NCBI GenBank assembly: GCA_959022495.1
Contig: CAUEYX010000018.1
Coordinates: 1-58,333, forward strand
Origin: an uncultured Lachnospiraceae bacterium
GTDB taxonomy: Bacteria; Bacillota; Clostridia; Lachnospirales; Lachnospiraceae
Length of the DNA: 58,333 nucleotides
Direction: 5' to 3'
Shown: positions 58,217-58,333 of the stretch, piece by piece
How positions within the stretch are numbered: the stretch's first letter is position 1
Layout: every line of letters begins with the position of its first letter
Position numbers and translations under genes: made by a program
Notes under the pieces: model-generated
Seen by the model: the letters and a program-made list of their open reading frames with translations, nothing else
Told to the model about the DNA's origin: nothing
The model's database searches: none

Positions 58217-58333
58217 TTATATTGCATTATAAGGAAAGAATCTTGTACGATACTGTTCAAAAATTGCATAATACTGTCAAATCTTGCTAATGTTTGTCAA
58301 CCCTTTTTTTGAATTTTTTCAAAAGAAAAAAGG

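Noticed and set aside
1..58333. tRNA, rRNA, CRISPR array, prophage or insertion sequence
   Set aside because: I scanned for T-loop-like GGTTCGAATCC segments, regular short direct repeats and transposase motifs by eye and found none.

Overview
The window reads as chromosomal DNA of a spore-forming, anaerobic, Gram-positive member of the Lachnospiraceae (Clostridia). The supporting signs are the sporulation genes (sipL, spoIIR, the spoIIA operon with sigF, spoVAA/spoVAB), Rex redox control, a valS T-box, an intermediate G+C content with strong AGGAGG-type ribosome binding sites, and an ABC-F/rex then nnrD/alr/mazF order like that of Firmicutes. I cannot name the species. I saw no rRNA or tRNA gene, prophage, insertion sequence or CRISPR array. 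Nearly all of the window is ordinary core or near-core genome.

Layout. 0.1-9.1 kb: ABC-F ATPase (minus strand), then rex, nnrD, alr, a MazF-type RNase with no visible antitoxin, yebC, and a CFI-box-like hypothetical protein translationally coupled to metY. 9.4-16 kb: plsC (minus), a PrcB-domain lipoprotein, sipL, ispE, a GntR regulator, spoIIR and a cation diffusion facilitator with a manganese-type metal motif. 16-19.7 kb: a tight three-gene cassette of acyl-ACP thioesterase, HSL-type esterase and a condensation-like acyltransferase fused to a membrane domain. It is the best candidate here for an uncharacterised pathway. 19.7-27.9 kb: a HAD phosphatase, glmM, a 210-bp nested inverted repeat, an sdpR/sdpI pair, and a heterodimeric ABC exporter operon ending in its probable MarR repressor. 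That operon is preceded by palindromic operators and a 21-codon leader ORF that overlaps the exporter start codon.

28-38 kb: an aminotransferase with a long terminator hairpin, an AraC-family gene remnant, an unknown protein, a small alarmone synthetase, a Crp/Fnr regulator, trxA, a uridine kinase-like protein, then on the minus strand a HAD phosphatase, murF, ddl and pncB. 38-47.7 kb: rhaM, a glucosaminidase, a valS T-box, valS, an LTA synthase-like sulfatase, folC, a 44-aa protein and a membrane TPR protein. 47.9-50.8 kb: spoIIAA-spoIIAB-sigF, followed by a likely sigma-G promoter and orf69-spoVAA-spoVAB. 50.9-58.2 kb: a small membrane protein, a 1194-aa ABC/FtsX fusion with three extracellular repeats, an AEC transporter and, on the minus strand, a GH31 alpha-glucosidase.

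Shared themes are cell wall supply (alr, glmM, murF, ddl, glucosaminidase, LTA synthase-like protein), sporulation control and forespore genes, and efflux (CDF, heterodimeric ABC, ABC/FtsX, AEC). Start codons were chosen by ribosome binding site where this differs from the longest reading frame, and such cases are stated. Three loci carry a repeated palindrome built on GGGGCCTGACCCC that resembles a REP/BIME element.
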